From Pararge aegeria (taxonomy: Eukaryota; Arthropoda; Insecta; Lepidoptera; Nymphalidae), in assembly GCF_905163445.1 (NCBI RefSeq), contig NC_053200.1, positions 186,001 to 250,000 of the forward strand: a stretch of 64,000 bases of DNA, given 5' to 3'. Every line of letters starts with the position of its first letter. The stretch's first letter is position 1. Positions 22,247 through 33,595 of the stretch are shown one piece after another. Made by a program: the position numbers and the translations under genes. The notes beneath the pieces are model-generated. The model was not told where the DNA came from. It did not search any database and worked only from the letters and a program-made list of their open reading frames with translations.

Positions 22247-22390
22247 TGTTAGAATATTATCAAATATAATGTTAATTAATACAAGTAGCGCCATCTATGG
22301 ACATTGAGGTGAAAGTTTGTGTATTGTCTATGTATGAATGACTTGCATTAAATCAGTCTATATGAAACCAACAACCAACGACTTTTATTA
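22247..22390 (+). repeat. 3' LTR of the copia element
   Basis: 144 bp and identical by eye to the 5' LTR. It is followed directly by the second CGGTG. Confidence 0.95.
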
Positions 22391-22395
22391 CGGTG
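22391..22395 (+). repeat. Copia target-site duplication, right copy (CGGTG)
   Basis: It matches the left copy. The sequence after it (TAACTATAATGATAATGA) continues exactly as in the empty site of unit 17. Confidence 0.95.
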
Positions 22396-22481
22396 TAACT
22401 ATAATGATAATGATTCGTGTAACGATCTTGCGCGTCTATATTTACAAGTGTGTGGGCAGTTCGTGTATTGATTATTCGATG

Positions 22482-22962
22482 ACGAGACCTCGTAAGAGTC
22501 CCGTATCGTTATTTTTCGTCACTACCTACCCGTACCTCCCCCCCCGTGCAGGGAGTGGGTAATTTGCGCGCCTGCTGCCTTCCTTGGATGTGGTAGCAGT
22601 TTCTCAGGCTCCCTCACCGGAATCGAACCCTGATTCCCCGTTACCCGCGACAAACAATGGTAGTCGCAGAAACTCATTCCGATTACGAGACCTCGTAAGA
22701 GTCCCGTATCGTTATTTTTCGTCACTACCTACCCGTACCTCCCCCCCCGTGCAGGGAGTGGGTAATTTGCGCGCCTGCTGCCTTCCTTGGATGTGGTAGC
22801 AGTTTCTCAGGCTCCGTCACCGGAATCGAACCCTGATTCCCCGTTACCCGCGACAAACAATGGTAGTCGCAGAATCTCTTTCCGATTACGAGACCTCGTA
22901 AGAGTCCCGTATCGTTATTTTTCGTCACTACCTACCCCCCTACCTCCCCCCGTGCGGGGTAC
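22482..22962 (-). pseudogene. Antisense 18S rRNA block, two monomers (unit 13)
   Basis: It is the 75-bp remnant plus two 203-bp monomers. The second monomer carries private changes: CTCCGTCACC, shared with unit 17, and GAATCTCTTTCCG, not shared. Confidence 0.9.
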
Positions 22963-23617
22963 AATATTGATATGATATTAAAATAATACCATTAATAAAT
23001 AACATAATAAAAGACCACCACTTTTATAGAGACATAACGCCACTGTGTGGCGCCGCCATCAGTCTCCTTAGACTCGGTACTTTGTCGTCGCCATCGACTT
23101 CGCACCGTCGCCCCATATAGTAGTGGCGCGGCGCGACGGGACTAATGTGTTAGTGAAAAAAAAAAAAAAATAATAATAAATTAATTGTTATTTTACAATA
23201 TCTTCTAATATGAATAAGAGTACTTTGTATTGGTACGTTTTGTTTTTTGTTTTTTTTTTTTTAAACGGAACTGAACCTAAGTGACCGGCCTGCGGCCGGG
23301 CACCCGTCTTATTCATGTTCTAACCTAACCTAACCTATCCACGCCTTTTAAAACTAGTTTGGATTCCTTTAGACCTCAGCCCACCGGCAACTACGACTAA
23401 CTAAACACTGATCTAGCTATCTGGCTTTCATCAGTGCATCAACAGCAGCATAACTAGTATTAAAATAGTAATGAGTTTTTATTAATGCATATATTCTCAT
23501 TAAATCTTGAATCTAAAGTCTAAAGGTGTCAAAACTAGATTTAGGTTAGAACATGAATACGAGGGGTGCCCGGCCACAGGCCGGGCACTTGGGTTCAGTT
23601 CAGTCAAAAATTATATA

Positions 23618-23645
23618 AAGTCAAAGTCAAAGTCAAAGTCAAAAA
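23618..23645 (-). repeat. LINE 3' tail of TTTGAC repeats
   Basis: On the + strand four AAAGTC-type repeats are followed by AAAAATATCTTTATTCAAG. On the minus strand this is a polyadenylation-like AATAAAG followed by a short hexamer-repeat tail. Confidence 0.85.
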
Positions 23646-23892
23646 TATCTTTATTCAAGTAGGCCCACAGGTGGCACTTTTGATGCGTACATAAGAATTA
23701 CACGGTAGTGAGATGATGGCGATAACCACATTCGTAAACTTAAAACTAAAGCTACGAGGGTTCCAAACGCGTCCCGGTCTAAGAAGAAGCCCACAACAAA
23801 CTTAGCCGGGTGTTTTTTTTTTTTTTTTTGTTATCGCCATCTCACAATGTCGTTTTAAATTATTAGAAGAGCAACCTGGTTAGAGCAATAAT

Positions 23893-25310
23893 TTACACCC
23901 AAGCTTTTTTATCGTTGACGTAGTCCTTTATACTATAATAGGACTTTTCTATAAGCTTACGTTTAATACAAACTTTGAACTTTTTAAGAGACATCTCCAA
24001 GATGTCAATTGGTAGTTTATTGTAAAATTGTATGCAATTTCCTTTAAACGAATTATGAATTTTATGTAACCTAGTATATTGCACTGTAAGTTTATTCTTA
24101 CTTCTAATGTTTAAATTATTGCAGTCACATTTTTTCTTAAATTTAGAAATGTTTTTATGGACGTACATTAAATTTTCAAATATGTACTGACTATACACTG
24201 TCATTATTTTAAAATCTTTAAATTTATCTCTCAATGACTCTCTTGGACCCATTTTGTAGATAGAACGAACAGCCCTCTTCTGCAGCACGAAAATAGTGCT
24301 AATATCAGCAGCATTACCCCAAAGTAAAATTCCATATGACATAATGCTGTGAAAGTAACTAAAATATACCAGTCTAGCAGTTTCTACGTCGGTCATATGG
24401 CGTATCTTCTTTACCGCATAGGCAGCAGAACTAAGCCTGTTCGATAAATTATTTACATGAGGGCCCCATTGAAGTTTAGAATCTAACGTTATTCCTAGAA
24501 AAACTGTCGTATCCTCCAGTTTCAGTTCCTCATTATTAAGTAGTACAGTGGTTTTCACGTGTTTAACATTAGGTAAAGTGAATTTTATACACTTGGTTTT
24601 TTTTCCGTTAAGAACCAAATTATTAGCTTCAAACCACTGTACCACTTTAGCGAGAGAGTTGTTTACGTCGTCAAAAGCTAGTTCACGTCGATTTATTTTA
24701 AAAGTCAGTGATGTATCATCGGCAAACAGAACTATCCCGTGTTTATCCTTGGCAAGGTAAGGAAGGTCATTAATGTAAATAAGGAACAGAAATGGTCCTA
24801 ATATAGACCCCTGTGGGACACCTATTTTCATAACTGATCCATTAGACCGTTTTCCATTCACGTCGACTTTCTGAATTCTATCGCGTAGATAGTTACTCAT
24901 TAAGTCTAGAGCTACACCCTGAATTCCATAGTGGTGTAGTTTCCTAACTAACGTTTCGTGTTGAACACAATCAAACGCCTTAGATAAGTCACAGAACACA
25001 CCAAGTGCATCACGTGACTCCTCCCAGGCTTCAAATATGTTTTGTATTAGCTCAACACCTGCGTCGATTGTTGAGCGACCCCGTGTGAAACCAAATTGCT
25101 TAATATGAAGTAAATTATACTTATGAAAATGGTAAAGTAATTGATTTAAAATGAGTTTTTCAAAGATTTTACTGAAAGTGGGTAGTACGGATACTGGTCT
25201 AAAGTTAGTGGGGTCAGAAGTACTACCCGATTTAAACAATGGAACTATTTTATTAAGTTTCATTAAGTCAGGAAACACACCACAATCTATACAATTATTA
25301 AATATTATTA
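23893..25310 (-). pseudogene. LINE reverse transcriptase, 5'-truncated
   Basis: The surviving frame ends at 23893 and is open to the truncation point near 25310. About 461 residues are countable from the GVFPDL motif (residue 1 is the V at 25278), and the frame continues about 10 codons further upstream. It has the region NFRPVSVLPTFSKIFEKL, motif A FCDLSKAFD (D97), GVPQGSILGP (153-162) and FADD (D187, D188), followed by the LINE-type thumb and C-terminal region. The endonuclease and any first frame are missing, so the copy cannot move by itself. The frame has no internal stop, which suggests recent insertion. No ATG near the start can be called a real start codon. Confidence 0.9.
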
Positions 25311-25900
25311 AATATATTATTTACTATTATTTATATTTGAATGAGAATGAAAAATAGCAATTATTTTGAATAGTTTTCAGAAAGAGACAGACGGGTGTGG
25401 TAGGGTAAAATCTCCAATTTAAAGTTCCCTTACTGCGTATATGTTATGTGTGTTTGCATAGTGGTTTACTATAATGATAAGCGGTTCGTGTAACGATCTT
25501 GCGCGTCTATATTTACAAGTGTGTGGGCAGTTCGTGTATTGATTATTCGATGACGAGACCTCGTAAGAGTCCCGTATCGTTATTTTTCGTCACTACCTAC
25601 CCGTACCTCCCCCCCCGTGCAGGGAGTGGGTAATTTGCGCGCCTGCTGCCTTCCTTGGATGTGGTAGCAGTTTCTCAGGCTCCCTCACCGGAATCGAACC
25701 CTGATTCCCCGTTACCCGCGACAAACAATGGTAGTCGCAGAAACTCATTCCGATTACGAGACCTCGTAAGAGTCCCGTATCGTTATTTTTCGTCACTACC
25801 TACCCCCCTACCTCCCCCCGTGCGGGGTACAATATTGATATGATATTAAAATAATACCATTAATAAATAACATAATAAAAGACCACCACTTTTATAGAGA

Positions 25901-27680
25901 CATAACGCCACTGTGTGGCGCCGCCATCAGTCTCCTTAGACTCGGTACTTTGTCGTCGCCATCGACTTCGCACCGTCGCCCCATATAGTAGTGGCGCGGC
26001 GCGACGGGACTAATGTGTAAGTGAAAAAAAAAAAAAAAAATAATAAATTAATTGTTATTTTACAATATCTTCTAATATGAATAAGAGTACTTTGTATTGG
26101 TACGTTTTGTTTTTTTTTTTTTAAACGGAACTGAACTTAAGTCACAAGCCTGCGGCCGGGCACCCGTCTTATTCATGTTCTAACCTAACCTAACCTATCC
26201 AAACCTTTTAAAACTAGTTTGGATTCCTTTAGACCTCAGCCCACCGGCAACTACGACTAACTAAACACTGATTTAGCTATCTGGCTTTCATCAGTGCATC
26301 AACAGCAGCATAACTAGTATTAAAATAGTAATGAGTTTTTATTAATGCATATATTCACATTAAATCTTGAATCTAAAGTCTAAAGGTGTCAAAACTAGAT
26401 TTAGGTTAGGTTAGGTTAGAACATGAATACGAGGGGTGCCCGGCCACAGGCCGGGCACTTGGGTTCAGTTCAGTCAAAAATTATATATTATTTACTATTA
26501 TTTATATTTGAATGAGAATGAAAAATAGCAACTATTTTGAATAGTTTTCAGAAAGAGACAGACGGGTGTGGTAGGGTAAAATCTCCAATTTAAAGTTCCC
26601 TTACTGCGTATATGTTATGTGTGTTTGCATAGTAGTTTACTATAATGGTAAGCGGTTCGTGTAACGATCTTGCGCGTCTATATTTACAAGTGTGTGGGCA
26701 GTTCGTGTATTGATTATTCGATGACGAGACCTCGTAAGAGTCCCGTATCGTTATTTTTCGTCACTACCTACCCGTACCTCCCCCCCCGTGCAGGGAGTGG
26801 GTAATTTGCGCGCCTGCTGCCTTCCTTGGATGTGGTAGCAGTTTCTCAGGCTCCCTCACCGGAATCGAACCCTGATTCCCCGTTACCCGCGACAAACAAT
26901 GGTAGTCGCAGAAACTCATTCCGATTACGAGACCTCGTAAGAGTCCCGTATCGTTATTTTTCGTCACTACCTACCCGTACCTCCCCCCCCGTGCAGGGAG
27001 TGGGTAATTTGCGCGCCTGCTGCCTTCCTTGGATGTGGTAGCAGTTTCTCAGGCTCCCTCACCGGAATCGAACCCTGATTCCCCGTTACCCGCGACAAAC
27101 AATGGTAGTCGCAGAAACTCATTCCGATTACGAGACCTCGTAAGAGTCCCGTATCGTTATTTTTCGTCACTACCTACCCGTACCTCCCCCCCCGTGCAGG
27201 GAGTGGGTAATTTGCGCGCCTGCTGCCTGCCTTGGATGTGGTAGCAGTTTCTCAGGCTCCCTCACCGGAATCGAACCCTGATTCCCCGTTACCCGCGACA
27301 AACAATGGTAGTCGCAGAAACTCATTCCGATTACGAGACCTCGTAAGAGTCCCGTATCGTTATTTTTCGTCACTACCTACCCGTACCCCCCCCCCCGTGG
27401 AGGGGGTGGGTAATTTGCGCGCCTGCTGCCTTCCTTGGATGTGGTAGCAGTTTCTCAGGCTCCCTCACCGGAATCGAACCCTGATTCCCCGTTACCCGCG
27501 ACAAACAATGGTAGTCGCAGAAACTCATTCCGATTACGAGACCTCGTAAGAGTCCCGTATCGTTATTTTTCGTCACTACCTACCCCCCTACCTCCCCCCG
27601 TGCGGGGTACAATATTGATATGATATTAAAATAATACCATTAATAAATAACATAATAAAAGACCACCACTTTTATAGAGA
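25901..27680 (+). repeat. Satellite unit 15, four monomers
   Basis: 1780 bp with four 18S monomers (block 26724-27610). The foldback left arm has GTCACAAGCCTGCGG in place of GTGACCGGCCTGCGG, and the T run is shortened. Confidence 0.9.
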
Positions 27681-29327
27681 CATAACGCCACTGTGTGGCG
27701 CCGCCATCAGTCTCCTTAGACTCGGTACTTTGTCGTCGCCATCGACTTCGCACCGTCGCCCCATATAGTAGTGGCGCGGCGCGACGGGACTAATGTGTAA
27801 GTGAAAAAAAAAAAAAAAAATAATAAATTAATTGTTATTTTACAATATCTTCTAATATGAATAAGAGTACTTTGTATTGGTACGTTTTGTTTTTTGTTTT
27901 TTTTTTTTTAAACGGAACTGAACCTAAGTCACAAGCCTGCGGCCGGGCACCCGTCTTATTCATGTTCTAACCTAACCTAACCTATCCAAACCTTTTAAAA
28001 CTAGTTTGGATTCCTTTAGACCTCAGCCCACCGGCAACTACGACTAACTAAACACTGATCTAGCTATCTGGCTTTCATCAGTGCATCAACAGCAGCATAA
28101 CTAGTATTAAAATAGTAATGAGTTTTTATTAATGCATATATTCACATTAAATCTTGAATCTAAAGTCTAAAGGTGTCAAAACTAGATTTAGGTTAGGTTA
28201 GGTTAGAACATGAATACGAGGGGTGCCCGGCCACAGGCCGGGCACTTGGGTTCAGTTCAGTCAAAAATTATATATTATTTACTATTATTTATATTTGAAT
28301 GAGAATGAAAAATAGCAACTATTTTGAATAGTTTTCAGAAAGAGACAGACGGGTGTGGTAGGGTAAAATCTCCAATTTAAAGTTCCCTTACTGCGTATAT
28401 GTTATGTGTGTTTGCATAGTAGTTTACTATAATGGTAAGCGGTTCGTGTAACGATCTTGCGCGTCTATATTTACAAGTGTGTGGGCAGTTCGTGTATTGA
28501 TTATTCGATGACGAGACCTCGTAAGAGTCCCGTATCGTTATTTTTCGTCACTACCTACCCGTACCTCCTCCCCCGTGCAGGGAGTGGGTAATTTGCGCGC
28601 CTGCTGCCTTCCTTGGATGTGGTAGCAGTTTCTCAGGCTCCCTCACCGGAATCGAACCCTGATTCCCCGTTACCCGCGACAAACAATGGTAGTCGCAGAA
28701 ACTCATTCCGATTACGAGACCTCGTAAGAGTCCCGTATCGTTATTTTTCGTCACTACCTACCCGTACCTCCCCCCCCGTGCAGGGAGTGGGTAATTTGCG
28801 CGCCTGCTGCCTTCCTTGGATGTGGTAGCAGTTTCTCAGGCTCCCTCACCGGAATCGAACCCTGATTCCCCGTTACCCGCGACAAACAATGGTAGTCGCA
28901 GAAACTCATTCCGATTACGAGACCTCGTAAGAGTCCCGTATCGTTATTTTTCGTCACTACCTACCCCCCTACCTCCCCCCGTGCGGGGTACAATATTGAT
29001 ATGATATTAAAAAAATACCATTAATAAATAACATCATAAAAGACCACCACTTTTATAGAGACATAACGCCACATAATTATAAAAAGTATAGTGTGTGGAT
29101 CTAATCAACCACCACTGGCACCAGACCCTCAATGCCCTTAAATTTTACCTCGTTAAAATATTTAAAGTGTACTCATTCCGATTGCGAGACCTCGTAAGTG
29201 TCCCGTATCGTTATTTTTCGTCACTACCTACCCGTACCTCCCCCCTGTGCGGGGTACAATATTGATATGATATTAAAATAATACCATTAATAAATAACAT
29301 AATAAAAGACCACCACTTTTATAGAGA
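27681..29327 (+). repeat. Satellite unit 16, with extended 18S module
   Basis: 1647 bp with two monomers (block 28511-28991) and the extended module (29062-29327). The length equals 975 + 2 x 203 + 266. Confidence 0.9.
29097..29257 (-). pseudogene. Extended antisense 18S fragment (unit 16)
   Basis: It has the same structure as in unit 2, with a private CGTAAGTGTCCCG. Confidence 0.88.
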
Positions 29328-30727
29328 CATAACGCCACTGTGTGGCGCCGCCATCAGTCTCCTTAGACTCGGTACTTTGTCGTCGCCGTCGACTTCGCAC
29401 CTTCGCCCCATAGAGTAGTGGCGCGGCGCGACGGGCCTAATGTGTAAGTGAAAAAAAAAAAAAAAAATTAAATTAATTGTTATTTTACAATATCTTCTAA
29501 TATGAATAAGAGTACTTTGTATTGGTACGTTTTGTTTTTTGTTTTTTTTTTTTTTAAACGGAACTGAACCTAAGTGACCGGCCTGCGGCCGGGCACCCGT
29601 CTTATTCATGTTCTAACCTAACCTAACCTATCCAAACCTTTTAAAACTAGTTTGGATTCCTTTAGACCTCAGCCCACCGGCAACTACGACTAACTAAACA
29701 CTGATCTAGCTATCTGGCTTTCATCAGTGCATCAACAGCAGCATAACTAGTATTAAAATAGTAATGAGTTTTTATTAATGCATATATTCACATTAAATCT
29801 TGAATCTAAAGTCTAAAGGTGTCAAAACTAGATTTAGGTTAGGTTAGGTTAGAACATGAATACGAGGGGTGCCCGGCCACAGGCCGGGCACTTGGGTTTA
29901 GTTCAGTCAAAAATTATATATTATTTACTATTATTTATATTTGAATGAGAATGAAAAATAGCAATTATTTTGAATAGTTTTCAGAAAGAGACAGACGGGT
30001 GTGGTAGGGTAAAATCTCCAATTTAAAGTTCCCTTACTGCGTATATGTTATGTGTGTTTGCATAGTGGTTTACTATAATGATAAGCGGTGTAACTATAAT
30101 GATAATGATTCGTGTAACGATCTTGCGCGTCTATATTTACAAGTGTGTGGGCAGTTCGTGTATTGATTATTCGATGACGAGACCTCGTAAGAGTCCCGTA
30201 TCGTTATTTTTCGTCACTACCTACCCGTACCTCCCCCCCCGTGCAGGGAGTGGGTAATTTGCGCGCCTGCTGCCTTCCTTGGATGTGGTAGCAGTTTCTC
30301 AGGCTCCCTCACCGGAATCGAACCCTGATTCCCCGTTACCCGCGACAAACAATGGTAGTCGCAGAAACTCATTCCGATTACGAGACCTCGTAAGAGTCCC
30401 GTATCGTTATTTTTCGTCACTACCTACCCGTACCTCCCCCCCCGTGCAGGGAGTGGGTAATTTGCGCGCCTGCTGCCTTCCTTGGATGTGGTAGCAGTTT
30501 CTCAGGCTCCGTCACCGGAATCGAACCCTGATTCCCCGTTACCCGCGACAAACAATGGTAGTCGCAGAAACTCATTCCGATTACGAGACCTCGTAAGAGT
30601 CCCGTATCGTTATTTTTCGTCACTACCTACCCCCCTACCTCCCCCCGTGCGGGGTACAATATTGATATGATATTAAAATAATACCATTAATAAATAACAT
30701 AATAAAAGACCACCACTTTTATAGAGA
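29328..30727 (+). repeat. Satellite unit 17, with the empty copia site
   Basis: 1400 bp with two monomers (block 30177-30657). It is the copy of unit 13 without copia: both have CATAGAGTAG in the head and the same small duplication in module D. Confidence 0.92.
30080..30110 (+). other. Empty copia integration site
   Basis: The sequence GATAAGCGGTGTAACTATAA runs without a break, with one CGGTG where unit 13 has CGGTG-copia-CGGTG. Relative to ordinary units it carries about 20 extra bases, a partial repeat of the neighbouring ACTATAATGATAA. The extra bases are shared with unit 13. Confidence 0.93.
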
Positions 30728-31312
30728 CATAACGCCACTGTGTGGCGCCGCCATCAGTCTCCTTAGACTCGGTACTTTGTCGTCGCCATCGACTTCGCAC
30801 CGTCGCCCCATATAGTAGTGGCGCGGCGCGACGGGACTAATGTGTTAGTGAAAAAAAAAAAAAAATAATAATAAATTAATTGTTATTTTACAATATCTTC
30901 TAATATGAATAAGAGTACTTTGTATTGGTACGTTTTGTTTTTTGTTTTTTTTTTTTTAAACGGAACTGAACCTAAGTGACCGGCCTGCGGCCGGGCACCC
31001 GTCTTATTCATGTTCTAACCTAACCTAACCTATCCACGCCTTTTAAAACTAGTTTGGATTCCTTTAGACCTCAGCCCACCGGCAACTACGACTAACTAAA
31101 CACTGATCTAGCTATCTGGCTTTCATCAGTGCATCAACAGCAGCATAACTAGTATTAAAATAGTAATGAGTTTTTATTAATGCATATATTCTAATTAAAT
31201 CTTGAATCTAAAGTCTAAAGGTGTCAAAACTAGATTTAGGTTAGAACATGAATACGAGGGGTGCCCGGCCACAGGCCGGGCACTTGGGTTCAGTTCAGTC
31301 AAAAATTATATA

Positions 31313-33006
31313 AAGTCAAAGTCAAAGTCAAAGTCAAAAATATCTTTATTCAAGTAGGCCCACAGGTGGCACTTTTGATGCGTACATAAGAATTACACGG
31401 TAGTGAGATGATGGCGATAACCACATTCGTAAACTTAAAACTAAAGCTACGAGGGTTCCAAACGCGTCCCGGTCTAAGAAGAAGCCCACAACAAACTTAG
31501 CCGGGTGTTTTTTTTTTTTTTTTTGTTATCGCCATCTCACAATGTCATTTTAAATTATTAGAAGAGCAACCTGGTTAGAGCAATAATTTACACCCAAGCT
31601 TTTTTATCGTTGACGTAGTCCTTTATACTATAATAGGACTTTTCTATAAGCTTACGTTTAATACAAACTTTGAACTTTTTAAGAGACATCTCCAAGATGT
31701 CAATTGGTAGTTTATTGTAAAATTGTATGCAATTTCCTTTAAACGAATTATGAATTTTATGTAACCTAGTATATTGCACTGTAAGTTTATTCTTACTTCT
31801 AATGTTTAAATTATTGCAGTCACATTTTTTCTTAAATTTAGAAATGTTTTTATGGACGTACATTAAATTTTCAAATATGTACTGGCTATACACTGTCATT
31901 ATTTTAAAATCTTTAAATTTATCTCTCAATGACTCTCTTGGACCCATTTTGTAGATAGAACGAACAGCCCTCTTCTGCAGCACGAAAATAGTGCTAATAT
32001 CAGCAGCATTACCCCAAAGTAAAATTCCATATGACATAATGCTGTGAAAGTAACTAAAATATACCAGTCTAGCAGTTTCTACGTCGGTCATATGGCGTAT
32101 CTTCTTTACCGCATAGGCAGCAGAACTAAGCCTGTTCGATAAATTATTTACATGAGGGCCCCATTGAAGTTTAGAATCTAACGTTATTCCTAGAAAAACT
32201 GTCGTATCCTCCAGTTTCAGTTCCTCATTATTAAGTAGTACAGTGGTTTTCACGTGTTTAACATTAGGTAAAGTGAATTTTATACACTTGGTTTTTTTTC
32301 CGTTAAGAACCAAATTATTAGCTTCAAACCACTGTACCACTTTAGCGAGAGAGTTGTTTACGTCGTCAAAAGCTAGTTCACGTCGATTTATTTTAAAAGT
32401 CAGTGATGTATCATCGGCAAACAGAACTATCCCGTGTTTATCCTTGGCAAGGTAAGGAAGGTCATTAATGTAAATAAGGAACAGAAATGGTCCTAATATA
32501 GACCCCTGTGGGACACCTATTTTCATAACTGATCCATTAGACCGTTTTCCATTCACGTCGACTTTCTGAATTCTATCGCGTAGATAGTTACTCATTAAGT
32601 CTAGAGCTACACCCTGAATTCCATAGTGGTGTAGTTTCCTAACTAACGTTTCGTGTTGAACACAATCAAACGCCTTAGATAAGTCACAGAACACACCAAG
32701 TGCATCACGTGACTCCTCCCAGGCTTCAAATATGTTTTGTATTAGCTCAACACCTGCGTCGATTGTTGAGCGACCCCGTGTGAAACCAAATTGCTTAATA
32801 TGAAGTAAATTATACTTATGAAAATGGTAAAGTAATTGATTTAAAATGAGTTTTTCAAAGATTTTACTGAAAGTGGGTAGTACGGATACTGGTCTAAAGT
32901 TAGTGGGGTCAGAAGTACTACCCGATTTAAACAATGGAACTATTTTATTAAGTTTCATTAAGTCAGGAAACACCCCACAATCTATACAATTATTAAATAT
33001 TATTAA
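31313..33006 (-). mobile_element. 5'-truncated non-LTR retrotransposon (LINE), copy 2
   Basis: It is the same element, same truncation and same insertion point as 23618-25311, at a constant offset of 7695 bp. I see only about three base differences (for example ACTGACTATAC against ACTGGCTATAC), so this is a duplicated copy and not a second insertion. Confidence 0.92.
31588..33005 (-). pseudogene. LINE reverse transcriptase, 5'-truncated, copy 2
   Basis: The 461 countable residues are identical to copy 1, with FCDLSKAFD, GVPQGSILGP and FADD in the same places. The endonuclease region is absent. Base differences within the frame are silent. Confidence 0.9.
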
Positions 33007-33595
33007 ATATATTATTTACTATTATTTATATTTGAATGAGAATGAAAAATAGCAATTATTTTGAATAGTTTTCAGAAAGAGACAGACGGGTGTGGTAGGG
33101 TAAAATCTCCAATTTAAAGTTCCCTTACTGCGTATATGTTATGTGTGTTTGCATAGTGGTTTACTATAATGATAAGCGGTTCGTGTAACGATCTTGCGCG
33201 TCTATATTTACAAGTGTGTGGGCAGTTCGTGTATTGATTATTCGATGACGAGACCTCGTAAGAGTCCCGTATCGTTATTTTTCGTCACTACCTACCCGTA
33301 CCTCCCCCCCCGTGGAGGGAGTGGGTAATTTGCGCGCCTGCTGCCTTCCTTGGATGTGGTAGCAGTTTCTCAGGCTCCCTCACCGGAATCGAACCCTGAT
33401 TCCCCGTTACCCGCGACAAACAATGGTAGTCGCAGAAACTCATTCCGATTACGAGACCTCGTAAGAGTCCCGTATCGTTATTTTTCGTCACTACCTACCC
33501 CCCTACCTCCCCCCGTGCGGGGTACAATATTGATATGATATTAAAATAATACCATTAATAAATAACATAATAAAAGACCACCACTTTTATAGAGA

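Larger units (their letters stand above)
17903..22390 (+). mobile_element. Ty1/copia LTR retrotransposon, apparently complete
   Basis: This 4488-bp element has two 144-bp LTRs, a primer-binding site directly after the 5' LTR, one uninterrupted gag-pol frame, a purine tract before the 3' LTR and a 5-bp target duplication. Enzyme order is protease, integrase, reverse transcriptase, RNase H, which defines Ty1/copia as opposed to gypsy. The two LTRs look identical base for base, so the insertion is recent. It interrupts module D of satellite unit 13. It is present once in the window, and the paralogous unit 17 is empty. Nothing visibly disables it, although activity cannot be judged from sequence alone. 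Confidence 0.96.
17139..23032 (+). repeat. Satellite unit 13, split by a copia element
   Basis: The unit is 5894 bp and about 1401 bp without the copia insertion. It has two monomers (block 22482-22962). It shares the rare CATAGAGTAG change in its head, and a small duplication in module D, with unit 17. Confidence 0.92.
23618..25311 (-). mobile_element. 5'-truncated non-LTR retrotransposon (LINE), copy 1
   Basis: About 1.69 kb inserted in the AT-rich start of module D. On the minus strand it runs from the middle of a reverse-transcriptase frame through a 3' untranslated region with an internal A run and an AATAAAG signal, to a tail of four TTTGAC repeats. Host sequence resumes at ATATTATTTACTATT with a short AT-rich duplication whose exact edges are ambiguous. 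5' truncation and a simple-repeat tail are typical of target-primed reverse transcription. The motif style suggests the CR1/Jockey group, possibly the Daphne clade; the clade is a guess. Confidence 0.9.
17139..25900 (+). repeat. Segmental duplication, left copy (units 13-14)
   Basis: Without copia and its extra CGGTG this segment is 4269 bp. The right copy (29328-33595) is 4268 bp. They share the CATAGAGTAG head, the small duplication in module D, TGTGTTAGTG, the shortened TTAGG arm and the LINE. Confidence 0.92.
23033..25900 (+). repeat. Satellite unit 14, carrying a LINE
   Basis: 2868 bp, exactly the length of unit 18. It has one monomer (block 25553-25830). The head has TGTGTTAGTG in place of TGTGTAAGTG, the foldback has lost TTAGG copies, and the LINE lies in module D. 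All of these are shared with unit 18. Confidence 0.92.
29328..33595 (+). repeat. Segmental duplication, right copy (units 17-18)
   Basis: It is the copy of units 13-14 that lacks copia. Only scattered base differences are seen, most of them outside the LINE. Confidence 0.92.
30728..33595 (+). repeat. Satellite unit 18, carrying a LINE
   Basis: 2868 bp with one monomer (block 33248-33525). It is the near-identical copy of unit 14, including the LINE and the TGTGTTAGTG head variant. The 18S block begins with CCGTGGAGGGAG rather than CCGTGCAGGGAG. Confidence 0.92.

Noticed and set aside
24548..24760. Plus-strand frames inside the LINE (also 25151-25357, 32243-32455, 32846-33052)
   Set aside because: They lie opposite the reverse-transcriptase frame and match no recognisable protein.
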